Of a stretch of DNA of 64,000 nucleotides, positions 10,625 to 20,096 are shown piece by piece. The DNA is taken from positions 861,918-925,917 of the forward strand of contig JAJEKV010000072.1 in assembly GCA_021234155.1 (NCBI GenBank), in the 5' to 3' direction. This stretch comes from Isoetes taiwanensis (lineage: Eukaryota; Streptophyta; Lycopodiopsida; Isoetales; Isoetaceae). The notes beneath the pieces were generated by a model. The model saw only the letters and a list, made by a program, of their open reading frames with translations, ran no database searches and had not been told where the DNA came from. Both the position numbers and the translations under genes were made by a program. The number at the start of each line of letters is the position of its first letter. Positions within the stretch are counted from its first letter, which is position 1.

Positions 10625-11171
10625 CTTAGACAACATAAACAATTTTCTGACACCTCTAAGCACTGCAAGAGGAAGAAGCAATTTTAGATAGTTAAGAGGC
10701 TTGTGTGTCAATATCTGTGCCCCTTCACAAATCTTCCATAGTATGCTGCTTGCTACTTTACGTATCTGATAATATTGCATGTGAAAAGATCTGAGTTTCA
10801 GATACAAAGGCATTCAAAGTTTGCATGTGAAATATGTCACAGCTCACCTCCAATCGAACTTATCCACTGATCCTTGCACTGGCCCCTGCTTCTTGGCATC
10901 CAAAAAGGGCCCAGTTCCTGGTACGTTCTCACAGGTATCTTTGCTCTTCTGAACACCTTAAGAAATAGAATGCATAAATATGCTCTGGCATGAGGAACAA
11001 ACAAACAAATGTCTGGTAATACATTTTAAAAGACTTGACTTCTATAACAACACAGATTTGAAACCAGTAAGGAGCAATAGGGCAAATACCAATACAGAAA
11101 TCATGCTAGTAAATGGAATGTCATGGAAAGAACCTCGGCGATGATGACTTGCATAAATCGTGGCCCGCATG
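10625..11171 (-). pseudogene. Captured exons in Helitron (5' part of cargo gene)
   Basis: Three blocks on the minus strand. 11171-11134 is a small exon with an in-frame ATG (MRATIYASHHRR) after an ATCTCAG acceptor. 10956-10848 encodes VQKSKDTCENVPGTGPFLD and more, between TTCTTAAG and GTGAGC. 10765-10625 is a phase-0 exon of 47 codons containing VASSILWKICEGAQILTHKP, between TTATCAG and GTCTTC. The first two agree in phase. A further weak block (AAQQDNTEEWEDI) lies near 10510-10550. They look like the 5' exons of a host gene carried by the Helitron and lying just inside its 5' end. Function unknown. Confidence 0.5.
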
Positions 11172-11478
11172 CTGAGATGTTGAAAGGATAAACTTCCTCT
11201 AGCCTCAAGCTAGAATCGTGGCGCATATTAATCTAGCTAGGCATGCAACCTCCAACGCACAACAGGCTCGGTAAAAAAAAACAGGCTTGACGATCTTCCC
11301 CGAATAGATGTCGGACATGCATGATGAACCAAACCATAAGGAGTTTTTAGTTTTCGATTTCTGGTAATCGGAAACTTTATACGGGAACTAATAAACCTCA
11401 AAACCTTAGGAAATTAGCTTAACAAAAATTCCAAAAAGTTTCTTACCAAACCGGAAAATCCAAATTTAAACAATAAGA

Positions 11479-12160
11479 TAGCCTGTGCTTTTTTCCTGCT
11501 GACGCCAACTCCTAGCTTCCTAGACCTATCAGCTGCAGCAACAAAGGCAGCCCTAGCCCTAACATATGCGGGATCACGTAAGATATTAAACCCAGCTGTT
11601 CTTTTGCATGCTGAAGGAGTCTTTGATTCCTGGTTCTTCCTAAGAATCTTCCCTATTGCTTTCAGCAAAGAATTTAAACTACAACAAAAATACACAAACA
11701 TTAGAACCCTAACAGAACTTAAACAAAAATAAAAAAAAGTTACCTGCCAGCAGGAAACATGCTCCCATCCTTCTTCCTAACTTGTATCATAAATCGAACA
11801 AGCATCTCGTTCAGCTGATCATCAGGTATGTCCTCTTTGCAAAAGGTAAGTCGGAAGTTTTTTTAGCAAATCTCCTCCATCCATCAAACTTTGCCCTTGC
11901 CCAGTTTGTTTGCTTCTTAGACTTGTCCTTTCCCCCCGTATCAACATCTCTAAGCATCTCAACATCAATACCAGCATATTCTTTTGTATCCTTCTCCACT
12001 TCTTTATCCACAAAACCCTCACTAAACCATGGCTGCTTCTCTATATCTCTCAACAGATTTTCTACCTCTAACGGATCTGTCTCAGCAACAGCATTCTCGT
12101 CTTCTTCCAAACCATTATCATCCAACCAACAGATGATCCTCGACAAGTGTAAATGAGAAA
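11479..12160 (-). pseudogene. Crypton-type tyrosine recombinase, N-terminal exons (minus copy)
   Basis: This is the DNA-binding (core-binding, SAM-like) half of the YR protein. After a GTTGCAG acceptor (12161) the frame gives an acidic N-terminal region (IICWLDDNGLEEDEN), then NWARAKFDGWRRFAKK, then after a frame change DDQLNEMLVRFMIQVRKKDG. A phase-2 intron lies at 11743-11679. The next exon has SLNSLLKAIGKILRK and LGVGVSRKKAQAI. The frame change coincides with a run of seven A (11858-11864 on the plus strand), so it is either a real frameshift or a base-calling error. The frame ends at the Helitron junction (11479) and resumes at 3065. Phase-2 intron and sequence match the plus-strand copy. 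Confidence 0.75.
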
Positions 12161-12690
12161 CTGCAACATGTATCAGAAACCCCTCTAGCAACATTAACAA
12201 CTAAAACCACTTCAATAAACCTTGCTTCCCCATTTCTCGCAGCAAAGAAGAAATGCGCAACAAGAAAAACTTGTTAGATAATAGAAACCTAACCTAAAAA
12301 CAGAACCTAAAATAGAACCTAAAAACAGAACCTAAAATAGAACTTACACTTCAAGGAAGCTCCCTATCTTGCTCGCAAAACTCGCCTATGTGCTAGGGAA
12401 CCCAAAAAACTCCAAAAACTCCCTATCTTGCTCGCAAAAACTCGCCTATGTGCTATCAGAAACTCCAAAATCTTGTGTATCTACCTCAAGAACGCGACCA
12501 GAACCTAAAAAAACTCGCGTATCTACCTCAAGAACGCGACCAGAACCTAAAAAAACAGAGTAAACATTAGTAACTTCTCAGATTAAATGAAAACTAGAAA
12601 TAAAACTAACTATTTACCTTACTTCGGCAGCGGCGCCTTCACCTAGAACAAAGAAAGAAGAAAAGATTAGAAAGAAACAAAAAAGAATGA
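12161..12690. repeat. Short tandem duplications upstream of the YR gene
   Basis: Adjacent repeats include CTATCTTGCTCGCAAA..CTCGCCTATG (near 12366 and 12421) and CTACCTCAAGAACGCGACCA (near 12481 and 12524), plus AACCTAAAA.AGAACCTAAA units at 12300-12345. Probably the 5' untranslated part or first intron of the minus-strand YR gene; no coding is supported. Confidence 0.6.
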
Positions 12691-12783
12691 AAAATCAGGA
12701 AGAAAACATCCCTAACGTCGTCAGGGCATGCCTCCTTACCATTCCTGCACAAATGGCGCCAACCAACATCCACGCGCCGCGAC

Positions 12784-13056
12784 TACATGTCACCTCCGCC
12801 ATCAAGAGGAGAGAAAAAAAAAAACCCGATCACGGGAATTTCCAAGTATTACGCGCCACCTTTTCGTGGTTTCCTACTGAAACCACTCAAAGGTGGATCG
12901 CCGCACTCCGCCATCGCCGGACCTCCGCCATCGCGAAGAGGAGAGAGAAAAAAAAAACCCAGTGCACGGAATTTCCAGGTGACAGTGTATTACGGCTGGG
13001 AGCCGCCACCTTTTCGTGGTTTCCGGCTGGAAACCACTCAAAGGTGGCGGTTCCCT
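12784..13056. repeat. Tandem repeat with two large hairpins and the right inverted-repeat motif
   Basis: Two copies of a ~150-bp unit are present. Each carries a long imperfect palindrome: 12853-12895 and 13003-13050, the latter with ~22-bp arms (CCACCTTTTCGTGGTTTCC paired with GGAAACCACTCAAAGGTGG) and a 4-base loop. Between them, 12968-12987 is the reverse complement of the 20-mer at 1199-1218. This is the presumed right border or promoter of the YR-bearing element. Confidence 0.6.
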
Positions 13057-13272
13057 AGCACGTACTTAGCATCATATTTAGTTTGGAGTATAGGAATGTG
13101 TGGTCTGACCATTATTTGCAGCTGCCCCACAAAAATTTGCCTCCGAAAAACAATGGGAAATAAATTCATCTGATGAGACTCATATTTTACGGATGTCCAG
13201 CGATGAAGCAAGCGCGAGCTCTAGCTCCGGATAGCTGTGCGTCTCTCTTCCCATTTCACACGTACTTTATGT

Positions 13273-15336
13273 ATGTCTTCACTGTTAAGAACAAGGGACC
13301 GTTTCATCACTTTCGGTGAAAAATATTGGACCCTTTTGCATCAGAAGCGCAGCTATGGCCTACCATCAGAGAAAGAAAGCGTTTTAAACAATGTAGCTAG
13401 ACTGTGCAACATTGGAAACCTGGAGGAAGCTGTAAATCAATTAGATCACAATGGAGTTGACGCAAATTTTAGTCTCTTCAGATCCTTACTGCGGGCCTGT
13501 GGTAATGTCAAAGCCTTGCAACAGGGTAGACAGATTCATAAGCTTATTTGTAAGAGCAAATTGCATGAGAAGACGATATTGATAAATCAGATCATTGAGA
13601 TGTATGGCAAGTGTGCGAGTCTGGATGATGCAAGGGCAGTATTTGACAATATGCATCAACGAAATGTATTTTCGTGGACTGCTATGATTGCAGCATATGC
13701 AGAAAATGGGCAAGAAAAGAAAGCTTTGCAACTCTGGCCCCAAATGCAGATGGAAGATGTGAAACCAGATAATGTCATCTTCATTATGATCTTGAAAGCT
13801 TGCTCTCATCCTTCAACTTTGGAGGAAGGTAGGTTGATCCATGCAAATATTCTGGAGGGTGGTCATGATTTTCATGTTGTAGTAGAAACCTCTCTTGTTA
13901 ATATGTATGCGAATTGTGGAAGCTTGGAAGATGCCTCAAGGATTTTTAAGAAAATGTCACTGAAAGATGCTGTAACTTGGAATACTATGATTGCAGCATT
14001 TTCTCACCATGGCCGTGAAAAAGAAGCACTAAATCTTTTTTGGCAAATGTTTCAGGTAGGCCTGCAGCCAACTCGGGTGACATTTGTTAATGTCCTTACT
14101 GCTTGTTCCTGTCAGATGGAAGGTAAGTTAATTCATGCTCATATTTTCTATTATAAAACTGAGTCAGATGTAGTCATCCTCTCCTCCCTAATCAACATGT
14201 ATGGAAATTGTGGGACTATTGAGAGTTCATTGAGGGTATTTGCAAAACTGCACCAAGGGGAGGTCACAGTGTGGAATGCAATGATCACAGCCCACATTCA
14301 CTGTGGACAGGCTAGGGAAGCTTTGTGTCTCTATAGACAAATGAGGTCTACATGCACAAAACCAAATAAAGTAACATTTATCACCATCCTTAGCGCATGT
14401 TGCTCAGCAGCAGTCAAAGCTGAGGGTAAGGTGATCCACGCCCACATCATAGATTGCGGGTTTGAATCTGATAATGTCATTGGTTCTGCCCTTCTTAACA
14501 TGTATGGGAAGTGTGAGAGCTTGGAAGATGGACGAAGGGTGTTTGAAGAAATGCCCAAACAAGATGTTATTTCATGGACTGCCATGATTGCAGCATATGC
14601 TCAGCATGATCAGGGTCAAGAAGCGCTTAAACTTTTCCAGCTAATGCAGATGCATTGCATATCCCCAAACAGGGTCACAATTGTGACCATTCTTGATGTC
14701 TGTGCTGATCTTGCAGCCTTGGAAGAAGGGACATCCATGTATGCTTACATAACTAATAATGGATTTGATCTGGATGTTGTCATAGGTACAGCTCTTGTGA
14801 ATCTGTATGGGAAGTGTGGCTGTTTGGATGTTGCACGCGACATCTTCAATAAACTACCCTGGAGAAACTTGTTCACATGGAATGCCATGATATCTGCATA
14901 TGCCCAGTATGGGTGGACTGAGGATTCCTTGGAGCTATTTAATCAAATGCACCTTGATCATATCATGCCAGATGAGATTAGCTTCATTAGCATCCTCTCA
15001 GGATGCAGCCATGTAGGCCTAGGATACAAGGGTTTTCACTGGTTTGTCTCAATGAATCAAGGTTACAACGTTACAGCAACTGAGCAACATTATGGCTGTC
15101 TGATTGACCTTCTTGGGCGAACAGGATGGCTTGATGAAGCAGAAGACTTTGTCAACAAAATGCCAATTCCACCTGATGTTGTAGCGTGGAGGGCCTTACT
15201 TGGTGCATGCAATGTCCACGGAGAAATGAGGCGTGGACAGCAAGCTGCAAAACAGGTTATAAAGTTGGATCCTTGTGATGCTGGTGCATACGTTTTGCTA
15301 TCAAACATCTACCTGACAGGCACAATGGTTTACTAA
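13273..15336 (+). CDS. PLS-class pentatricopeptide repeat protein, truncated in the E region
   Basis: PPR proteins of this class bind organellar transcripts and usually guide C-to-U editing, splicing or stability. The frame is open from 13237, but that codon is GTG. The first ATG is at 13273, giving about 687 residues. The N-terminus (MSSLLRTRDRFITFGEKYWT) is basic with few acidic residues, as expected for an organelle transit peptide. Five P-L-S triplets follow, with repeated signatures LINMYGNCG, VFDNMHQRNVFSWTAMIAAY and GRLIHANI, then the terminal P2-L2-S2 (GCLIDLLGRTGWLDEAEDF) and an E1-like motif ending YVLLSNIYLTGTMVY. The E2 and DYW deaminase domains normally found in such proteins are absent, so it would need a deaminase in trans or acts otherwise. 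It is intronless and has no internal stop. It is the only long intact host gene in the window. Confidence 0.85.
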   Translation: MSSLLRTRDRFITFGEKYWTLLHQKRSYGLPSEKESVLNNVARLCNIGNLEEAVNQLDHNGVDANFSLFRSLLRACGNVKALQQGRQIHKLICKSKLHEKTILINQIIEMYGKCASLDDARAVFDNMHQRNVFSWTAMIAAYAENGQEKKALQLWPQMQMEDVKPDNVIFIMILKACSHPSTLEEGRLIHANILEGGHDFHVVVETSLVNMYANCGSLEDASRIFKKMSLKDAVTWNTMIAAFSHHGREKEALNLFWQMFQVGLQPTRVTFVNVLTACSCQMEGKLIHAHIFYYKTESDVVILSSLINMYGNCGTIESSLRVFAKLHQGEVTVWNAMITAHIHCGQAREALCLYRQMRSTCTKPNKVTFITILSACCSAAVKAEGKVIHAHIIDCGFESDNVIGSALLNMYGKCESLEDGRRVFEEMPKQDVISWTAMIAAYAQHDQGQEALKLFQLMQMHCISPNRVTIVTILDVCADLAALEEGTSMYAYITNNGFDLDVVIGTALVNLYGKCGCLDVARDIFNKLPWRNLFTWNAMISAYAQYGWTEDSLELFNQMHLDHIMPDEISFISILSGCSHVGLGYKGFHWFVSMNQGYNVTATEQHYGCLIDLLGRTGWLDEAEDFVNKMPIPPDVVAWRALLGACNVHGEMRRGQQAAKQVIKLDPCDAGAYVLLSNIYLTGTMVY

Positions 15337-15541
15337 AATATTTTTAACGCGTTGTTCTGCTGAGATGGAGAAAAATATGAAGAAATTCACAGATATTAGA
15401 TTTTAGAATGTTAGTGCGATGAAAGTACCTACTTTCTTAAGTGCCGTGGAAATACAGTAACTAACTGGTTTAAAGTACTCGAGACTAGGCAGAGACACCT
15501 TTGGCTGGAAGTTGCTGAGGTGTTAGACATTATTTTGACCC

Positions 15542-15721
15542 CTAATGGTGCGAACTATTTATGAGTTCAGATCCCAAAATGTGCTCTTTTGGATCCAGCA
15601 AATTTCTTTTCTGGCAACCATGTGGCTGCCATCTCTGCGTGCCTTGCCAACCCGGTGTCTCCAATTCTATCTGTCGACTTGCTTTATTAATCTCTGGTCC
15701 GTGGCAAACAATTTCTAAGAC
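15542..15721 (-). CDS. Putative terminal exon of unknown gene
   Basis: A GTGTTCTCAG acceptor at 15722 precedes 59 open codons and a stop. The peptide contains CHGPEINKASRQIELETPGW and ends ELINSSHH. The frame stays open upstream of the acceptor for another ~48 codons, so the exon limit is uncertain. It is convergent with the PPR gene and 205 bp past its stop. No family was recognised. Confidence 0.3.
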   Translation of the reverse strand, partial: VLEIVCHGPEINKASRQIELETPGWQGTQRWQPHGCQKRNLLDPKEHILGSELINSSHH

Positions 15722-16031
15722 CTGAGAACACAGGTTATTGTTAAAAAATTGCTCCAAGCTGCTAATGCTGTTGAGATTATATATGGCAGATGTGAATAAT
15801 TGCTCTATAATTGCAAGAGGGTGAAGGATCTTTACTAACATCCACTGCATAGAGGTATGATGCATCTATTTTGGCCCAACCATTCAACAAATAATCTGGG
15901 TTAAAGGCAAGGCATAGAGCACAGAGTAAGATTGCTTCAATGTCATACTAAAAATTGGATGGATGACACATGTCGATTACATATGTCAAGATGAGGTCAG
16001 ACAAATTTAAAGGTAAAATACATCAAGCTTC

Positions 16032-16277
16032 TTACTTTAATACTAGCAGTTTGTCTTGGGCTGTTGTGTGGCCATGCCCGTTGGGATTGCTTATGGCAAG
16101 GACATGGTAGACATTTGTCATCGAGGGGGGAATGCCCGAAAATGTAGCATATGAGATGGAAGGCAGACAAGAAGCTTCAAAACCATATGTAGATTCTGCC
16201 TCTATACAGTGATGCCATGCAACCCAAGCAGTCAAAGTTTTAAGGGCATATACATGCATGTTGGGCATGATGGACAC
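16032..16277 (-). CDS. Putative exon of unknown gene
   Basis: About 80 open codons on the minus strand include NMHVYALKTLTAWVAWHHC and YATFSGIPPSMTNVYHVL and end in a TAA. Composition is coding-like, with many aromatics and little repetition. It may belong with the exon-like block at 15542-15721 as one minus-strand gene. I do not recognise it. Confidence 0.3.
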   Translation of the reverse strand: MSIMPNMHVYALKTLTAWVAWHHCIEAESTYGFEASCLPSISYATFSGIPPSMTNVYHVLAISNPNGHGHTTAQDKLLVLK

Positions 16278-17253
16278 AATCCATGGCCCGAAGATAACAA
16301 ATAGAACCGTCCCTTACATCCTTCTATTGCAGAAAAGGCAGCAAACATGCTATTAGACACGAGCGAGTTCTAAGTTGTATGAGTAATATGATGGAGAGAG
16401 GGAAGTTCTGTAATACCATGAAACCTACTCAAAGAGTCACTTACCACTTCAAAGATGAGACCTACTCAAAGAGTCACTTACCACTTCAAAGTGGTGCATA
16501 GAATATATGGCATCTTGGGTACCACTTGCCAGTATAAGGTATGAAGAAATGGATAAAAAATGGCAAAAAGGGAAATGGAAAAACCTTTGGTCCCTAAATT
16601 AATGCCCCTTTTAATATTTGTATTGTTTTAACCATTCAAAGATCAATGCCCTTTTTAACATTGTATTGTATTATGAAGGAAACATTCATCTAAAACACAA
16701 AAATATGGAGATAAAGATTGAACAAAAGTATAGGAAACACTCTTCATATGGGATTACACAAGAAAATATAGCAAAATATGCAAACCAGATTGTCTTATTC
16801 AAGAAATCCATGAATTTAGTGATTCTCTTCCGCCTTATTCAAAGACATTTGGCTTTTTGAAGCCCTTTAATGAAATCCCATGATTCTTCGAATGACGGCT
16901 GGAACACTTGCATCACTTTTGCATTGTGAAGTTATTCCTGGCATGGTGCTCAAGGCGTAAAAAAAGAGAGACCTAAAAAACAAGCTTTTAAAATTGAATC
17001 CGGCAATTGGACAGAAAGCAAATGTTGGAATAACGGGAGAGGTAAAATCCCACTGACACTCAAAAGAAATGCGCTCAAATACAACACTCACACGGCATGC
17101 ACAATTGTGGAGATACTTTGAGCGCAATTAGTATGATAAAAGCAAGACAGATTCAATTGGCCATAGGTTGAATTGCACCCGATCATAAAAATTCTGTAAG
17201 GATTGAAAAATTGAACTAGATGATTGTGGAGTTTAACTAAGGAAAAGTCCTCA
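16278..17253. other. Non-coding stretch with a small tandem duplication
   Basis: CCTACTCAAAGAGTCACTTA is repeated twice near 16425-16490 (about 34-bp unit). Otherwise I see no supported feature. Confidence 0.4.
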
Positions 17254-17262
17254 AATAAACAA

Positions 17263-17718
17263 GGGAAAAACTCTGAAATACCCTTATGTTTTGCTAAAAT
17301 TAACAAAACGCCCCTAGATTTGGGGGTATTTTTATGGAAATGATTATAACTTTTTTGTGATGATCCAAATGAGAATGAGTCTTTCAGATATATTGTAGAA
17401 GAATTTGAGATCTTTCCATGAAAGTTAACATCTCCTGAATCGGATTCCGAAATCTCAAGTTATGGTCTCGTAAATCCCTCTGAAATTTCTACAATTTTCT
17501 TGTGTATTAAAAATAGCATAACTTGTGATTTAAGACTCCGATTTATATGATCTTACCTTTGATGGAAAGATCTTATCCTCCTTTACAATAGTTCTGAAAG
17601 GCTCATTCTCATTTGGATCATCACAAAAACTTTATGATCATTTCCATTAAAATACCCCCAAAACTAGGGGCGTTTTATTAATTTTAGCAAAACATAAGGG
17701 TATTTCAGAGTTTTTCCC
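17263..17718. mobile_element. MULE-type foldback MITE with 9-bp target duplication
   Basis: Both ends begin GGGAAAAACTCTGAAATACC read inward, and the inverted match continues for about 125 bp with only a few mismatches. The element is 456 bp, so more than half is terminal inverted repeat. It is flanked by direct repeats AATAAACAA at 17254-17262 and 17719-17727. Long inverted repeats with a 9-bp target duplication are the signature of Mutator-like elements. No coding capacity. Arm similarity is high, so insertion looks fairly recent. Confidence 0.9.
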
Positions 17719-17826
17719 AATAAACAAATCTTCCAATAGTGGATTCCATAACTAGGCATAAAGAAAATGTCAGAATAACAAGAGGGGCAAAACCTGCTAG
17801 TTGGACGCAAAAAAAAAAAGAGCATT

Positions 17827-18279
17827 ATGATTGCTCTCCCATGGAAAGCCTTAAGATTTTCCATGGAAACCCTTTCGAATTTCCTTGGAAACCCTTCTAA
17901 TTTTCCAGGGAAGCTTTCAATAAAACCAGGAAGGATTTCCACGGAAACCCTTCCGATTTTCCATGGAAACCCTTCCAAATTTTCAACTTTTGAAATTAGA
18001 AAGGGTTTCCATGGAAGATGGGAAGGGTTTCCACTTTGGAAAATCGGAAGGGTTTCCCGGAAAAACAAGAAGGGTTTCCATGACATTATTTTATTTTTAG
18101 TATATTTACACGCGTGAGCCTTTATGGATCACGCTTATCGACACGAACGCCTTCCATTAAAGCGGCACGTCCATCAAGTATACGTCACCCCAAAATTCAA
18201 GTTTTGAGTGGAAACTCTTCCTGTTTTCCAATGCCAAGGAAACCCTTCCCGATTTCCTTGCATGATGGAAATTAGGAAG
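17827..18279. repeat. GGAAACCCTTCC palindromic minisatellite
   Basis: The phrase TTCCATGGAAACCCTTCC and its reverse complement recur about a dozen times in both orientations, some around CCATGG centres. The block is split by the LINE that follows and resumes at 23465. Frames read through it are repeat artefacts. Confidence 0.75.
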
Positions 18280-19329
18280 AGCAGAAGTGAGATTAAGAAA
18301 GGGATTTTAGATCTTTCTGGTATCAGGGATTCCTCGGCCTCAGACTTATACTCTAAAAAGGGGATCCTTATTCATTTTCCTGACAAATCCCCTTCTCTTG
18401 GCGAGGTTAAATTCTGGATCACTAAGATTCAGAAAGTTCCGATCCTTTCCATTCTCAAAATAGACAACAAAACCTTCCAAATTTTGTGCTCTGACGAGAA
18501 TAGTGTTGGGTCTATTCTTAGAAAAAGACTGGATAATATTGGAAATAAGGATTTCTTTATCATGAGATGGATCCCGATCTATATCCCAGGTAATTATGAT
18601 TTAGTCTCCACCTCTACCTGGGTAACTTATCCCAATTTACCTCCTGGTCTCTGGACTAAATCCCACCTGCAAGCTATTTCTGAAAACCTGGGGGAAGTCA
18701 TCAGCATAAATATTCCCCAAACCAACTTCCCCTCAGTGTGCATTTCAAAGAGGATCAGATCTGAGTGGGGAAGGGAAATTACAGTCAAGATTTCTGAGCA
18801 CACGATTTTCAACCTTAAAATTAATTATTCAAAAATGCCTAAAAAGGATATGGATAAGGGCAAAGGAACAAATTCGGAGGAAAAGGGGAACAGATATACC
18901 CCTCCCCTTATTATTAGACAAGAATGGAGACCCAAGAATACTGTTGTGCAGAATATGGATCCAAAGGGGGAAAGCAGCAACAGCAATCAGGGTATTAAGA
19001 ATGATGAGGACCAGGTGAGTTATGAAGGTAATTTCAAGATTGACAAAAATTGGAATCTCATCTTTAAAAATATTGACCTTTCATTCAAAATTTCTCCGGG
19101 ATTTATGACTGTTTCCATCCCTCAGACTGCTCCTCTCATTTTTTATGATGATACCAATACTAACAAAGAGGAGGAGCATGTGAGTGATAATGAGAATGAA
19201 GAAATGAATTGGCAGCAGGTCACATATAAAAAAAGAGGAAGGGGCCAAAAAAAGATTTATTCTGGACCTATCAGGGTAAGCCTAAGAAAGGCAGCTATTC
19301 AATCTAAGATAGCTAAGAATATTCAATAA
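18280..19329 (+). pseudogene. LINE-1 copy ORF1 (DUF4283-like nucleic-acid-binding)
   Basis: An open frame of 350 codons. The first ~200 residues resemble the DUF4283 domain of plant LINE ORF1 (for example MRWIPIYIPGNYDLVSTSTW and WTKSHLQAISENLGEVISI). A charged, low-complexity C-terminal half with basic patches (KKRGRGQKKIYSGPIRVSL) follows. No Cys-His zinc knuckle is evident. The nearest in-frame ATGs (18262 and 18265) lie in the flanking minisatellite, not in the element. Confidence 0.7.
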
Positions 19330-19337
19330 AGTTTTAA

Positions 19338-20096
19338 ATGTTAGGAACCATCAAGATGATTACTTGGAATCTCCAAGGCATTAATAATAGCATCAAAAGG
19401 GACAGAATTAAAGTTTGTTTATCTAACCTCAGCCCTGACATTCTTTTTATCCAGGAACATAAGATTCATGATCCCAATCATGAAAGGATTATTTCTAATA
19501 TTCTTCCTCCTAATTATAATATTTGGTCTATTGTTGCTAACAACTCGTCTGCAGGAATAGCCATTGCTTGGAGTCAAAAAATAAATTTGGAAGATATTTA
19601 TATGATTAATGATACCAATGGTAGATGGCAGACTCTTGTTGGTAGAATAAAATCGTGCAAGATAGCCTTTACCAATGTCTATTCTTTTCATGAACCTTCT
19701 GAAAGATCCTTGATGTGGAGCAGAATTAATAGCAGCCTGAACAACTTGGATGTGGAGGATTGTGTCATAGGTGGAGATTTCAATATGGTTACAGACAGTT
19801 TTATGAGGAATAGAAACTTTAGGAATCTTCTTCCTCAGGAGAGATGTGCATGGGATAATCTTCTCTCTTCCCATAATTTAACTTTGGCGGAACCAAGCCT
19901 CAAGCTTTTAGGTTAATTACGACCATAGAGTAGACCCCATTCTTTGTTTACATGATAGGTACTACGTGAGTGAGAATTTGTGGAATAGTAGCAGCAGAGT
20001 CGACAACCTTGAAGGATATACTATCTCGGATCACTACCCCCCGCAGATTACCATTTCAGGGGAGGGCATGCCAAGAAGAGAAAAGCCTATTTCAAA
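19338..20096 (+). pseudogene. LINE-1 copy ORF2: APE-type endonuclease domain
   Basis: The frame starts at an ATG 8 bp after the ORF1 stop. MITWNLQGINN, ILFIQEHK and CVIGGDFNMV match the endonuclease/exonuclease/phosphatase fold that nicks target DNA; the Asn, Glu and GDFN active-site motifs are present. The first frame stops at 19916. SDHYPP, the conserved SDH motif near 20030, is in another frame, so there is a frameshift. Confidence 0.8.

Larger units (their letters stand above)
3066..11478 (-). mobile_element. 8.4-kb non-autonomous Helitron inserted in the YR gene
   Basis: Read on the minus strand, the element starts with TC at 11478 and ends with CTAG at 3069-3066. A GC hairpin (GCCCGGC/GCCGGCC arms, 3076-3093) sits about 10 bases before the end. 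It lies between host A (11479) and host T (3065). TC...CTAG, a subterminal hairpin and A|T insertion without target duplication are the Helitron hallmarks. Deleting it joins the codons GCT A|TT CCA and gives the peptide AQAIPFNSEKD, which continues the YR frame and matches the intact plus-strand paralogue. No Rep/helicase coding was seen, so the element is non-autonomous. It carries several host-gene exons in its own orientation, tandem duplications, a SINE at 6361 and a second Helitron-type 3' end at 6601. Confidence 0.85.

Noticed and set aside
12687-13173. Overlapping 123- and 128-codon frames with duplicated KRREKKK/FSWFP segments
   Set aside because: They are read through a tandemly repeated palindrome region and share repeat structure in two frames at once.
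13237-13272. PPR start at 13237
   Set aside because: That codon is GTG. The first ATG in frame is at 13273; an upstream exon remains possible.
18208-18261. LINE ORF1 start at 18208
   Set aside because: The codon is GTG and lies in the minisatellite before the LINE's target duplication.
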